From NCBI GenBank assembly GCA_964383715.1, contig CAYLHU010000015.1, positions 1 to 13,702 on the forward strand: 13,702 nt of DNA. The letters are read 5' to 3'. Made by a program: the position numbers and the translations under genes. Source of the stretch: CAYLHU01 sp964383715 (GTDB lineage Bacteria > Patescibacteriota > Minisyncoccia > Minisyncoccales > CG1-02-41-26). Positions 13,648 through 13,702 of this stretch are shown here, piece after piece. Positions within the stretch are counted from its first letter, which is position 1. Every line of letters begins with the position of its first letter. The notes under the pieces are model-generated. The model was not told where the DNA came from. It searched no databases and was given only the letters and a program-made list of their open reading frames with translations.

Positions 13648-13702
13648 CAAGATGAGAGCGTAGCTCTCATCGCCGTGAACTTGCGAAGCAAGTGAGTCAA
13701 GA
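13648..13702. repeat. Hairpin repeats continuing past the window end
   Basis: Two hairpins: GATGAGAGC-GTA-GCTCTCATC (13651-13671) and ACTTGC-GAA-GCAAGT (13679-13693). The window ends in GAGTCAAGA, the same linker that precedes each unit of the array at 7671-8097 and the rnhA ATG, so either another hairpin or a gene start may follow. Confidence 0.7.

Overview
The window is a low-GC stretch whose gene content and protein style fit a Candidate Phyla Radiation (Patescibacteria, Parcubacteria-like) genome. Pointers are a sigma-region-4 protein fused to HARE-type winged helices, a VirD4/TraD-like ATPase next to a membrane partner, a divergent phosphoglycerate kinase, a short DHH phosphoesterase, a 23S-intervening-sequence-type four-helix-bundle gene, and abundant palindromic intergenic repeats. 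TAA, TAG and TGA all serve as stops, so the standard bacterial code is assumed. The assignment is by recognition, not by search.

Layout. Positions 220-4438 hold a four-gene, closely spaced rightward cluster: sigma-4/HARE regulator, two-helix membrane protein, membrane-anchored partner protein and P-loop ATPase with a zinc ribbon. Positions 4440-4904 hold a four-helix-bundle gene bounded by near-perfect inverted repeats and broken by one in-frame TGA. After a block of hairpin repeats come pgk and an overlapping DHH phosphoesterase gene (5039-7352). Positions 7374-8097 are repeats only, ending in a tandem array of 47-48 bp units interrupted by a 100-N assembly gap. The last repeat unit supplies the ribosome binding site and ATG context of rnhA (8102-8536). 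A clear promoter then drives rnpB (8691-9296), an unusually long RNase P RNA. murJ and lepA follow with a 20 bp overlap. A promoter behind lepA reads toward an FtsB/DivIC-like gene whose last codons overlap a tRNA-Gly(CCC), and the window ends in more hairpin repeats.

The most notable content is repeat biology. (1) An intergenic-type palindromic repeat appears to sit in frame inside the GTPase domain of lepA, adding about 55 residues; it shares an exact 18-mer with the edge of the four-helix-bundle element. (2) The intergenic hairpins change their arm sequences yet keep C-GNA-G triloops, the unusually stable DNA mini-hairpin type. (3) RNase P RNA carries an extra domain of about 146 nt, closed by its own 9 bp helix, at the J2/4 joint beside the catalytic core. 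These are sequence observations; their function is unproven.

The genes work in separate house-keeping processes: glycolysis (pgk), nucleic-acid maintenance (DHH, RNase HI), tRNA maturation (rnpB), cell-wall precursor export and division (murJ, FtsB-like) and translation (lepA, tRNA-Gly). The first cluster looks like a DNA- or protein-translocation ATPase module of unknown role.
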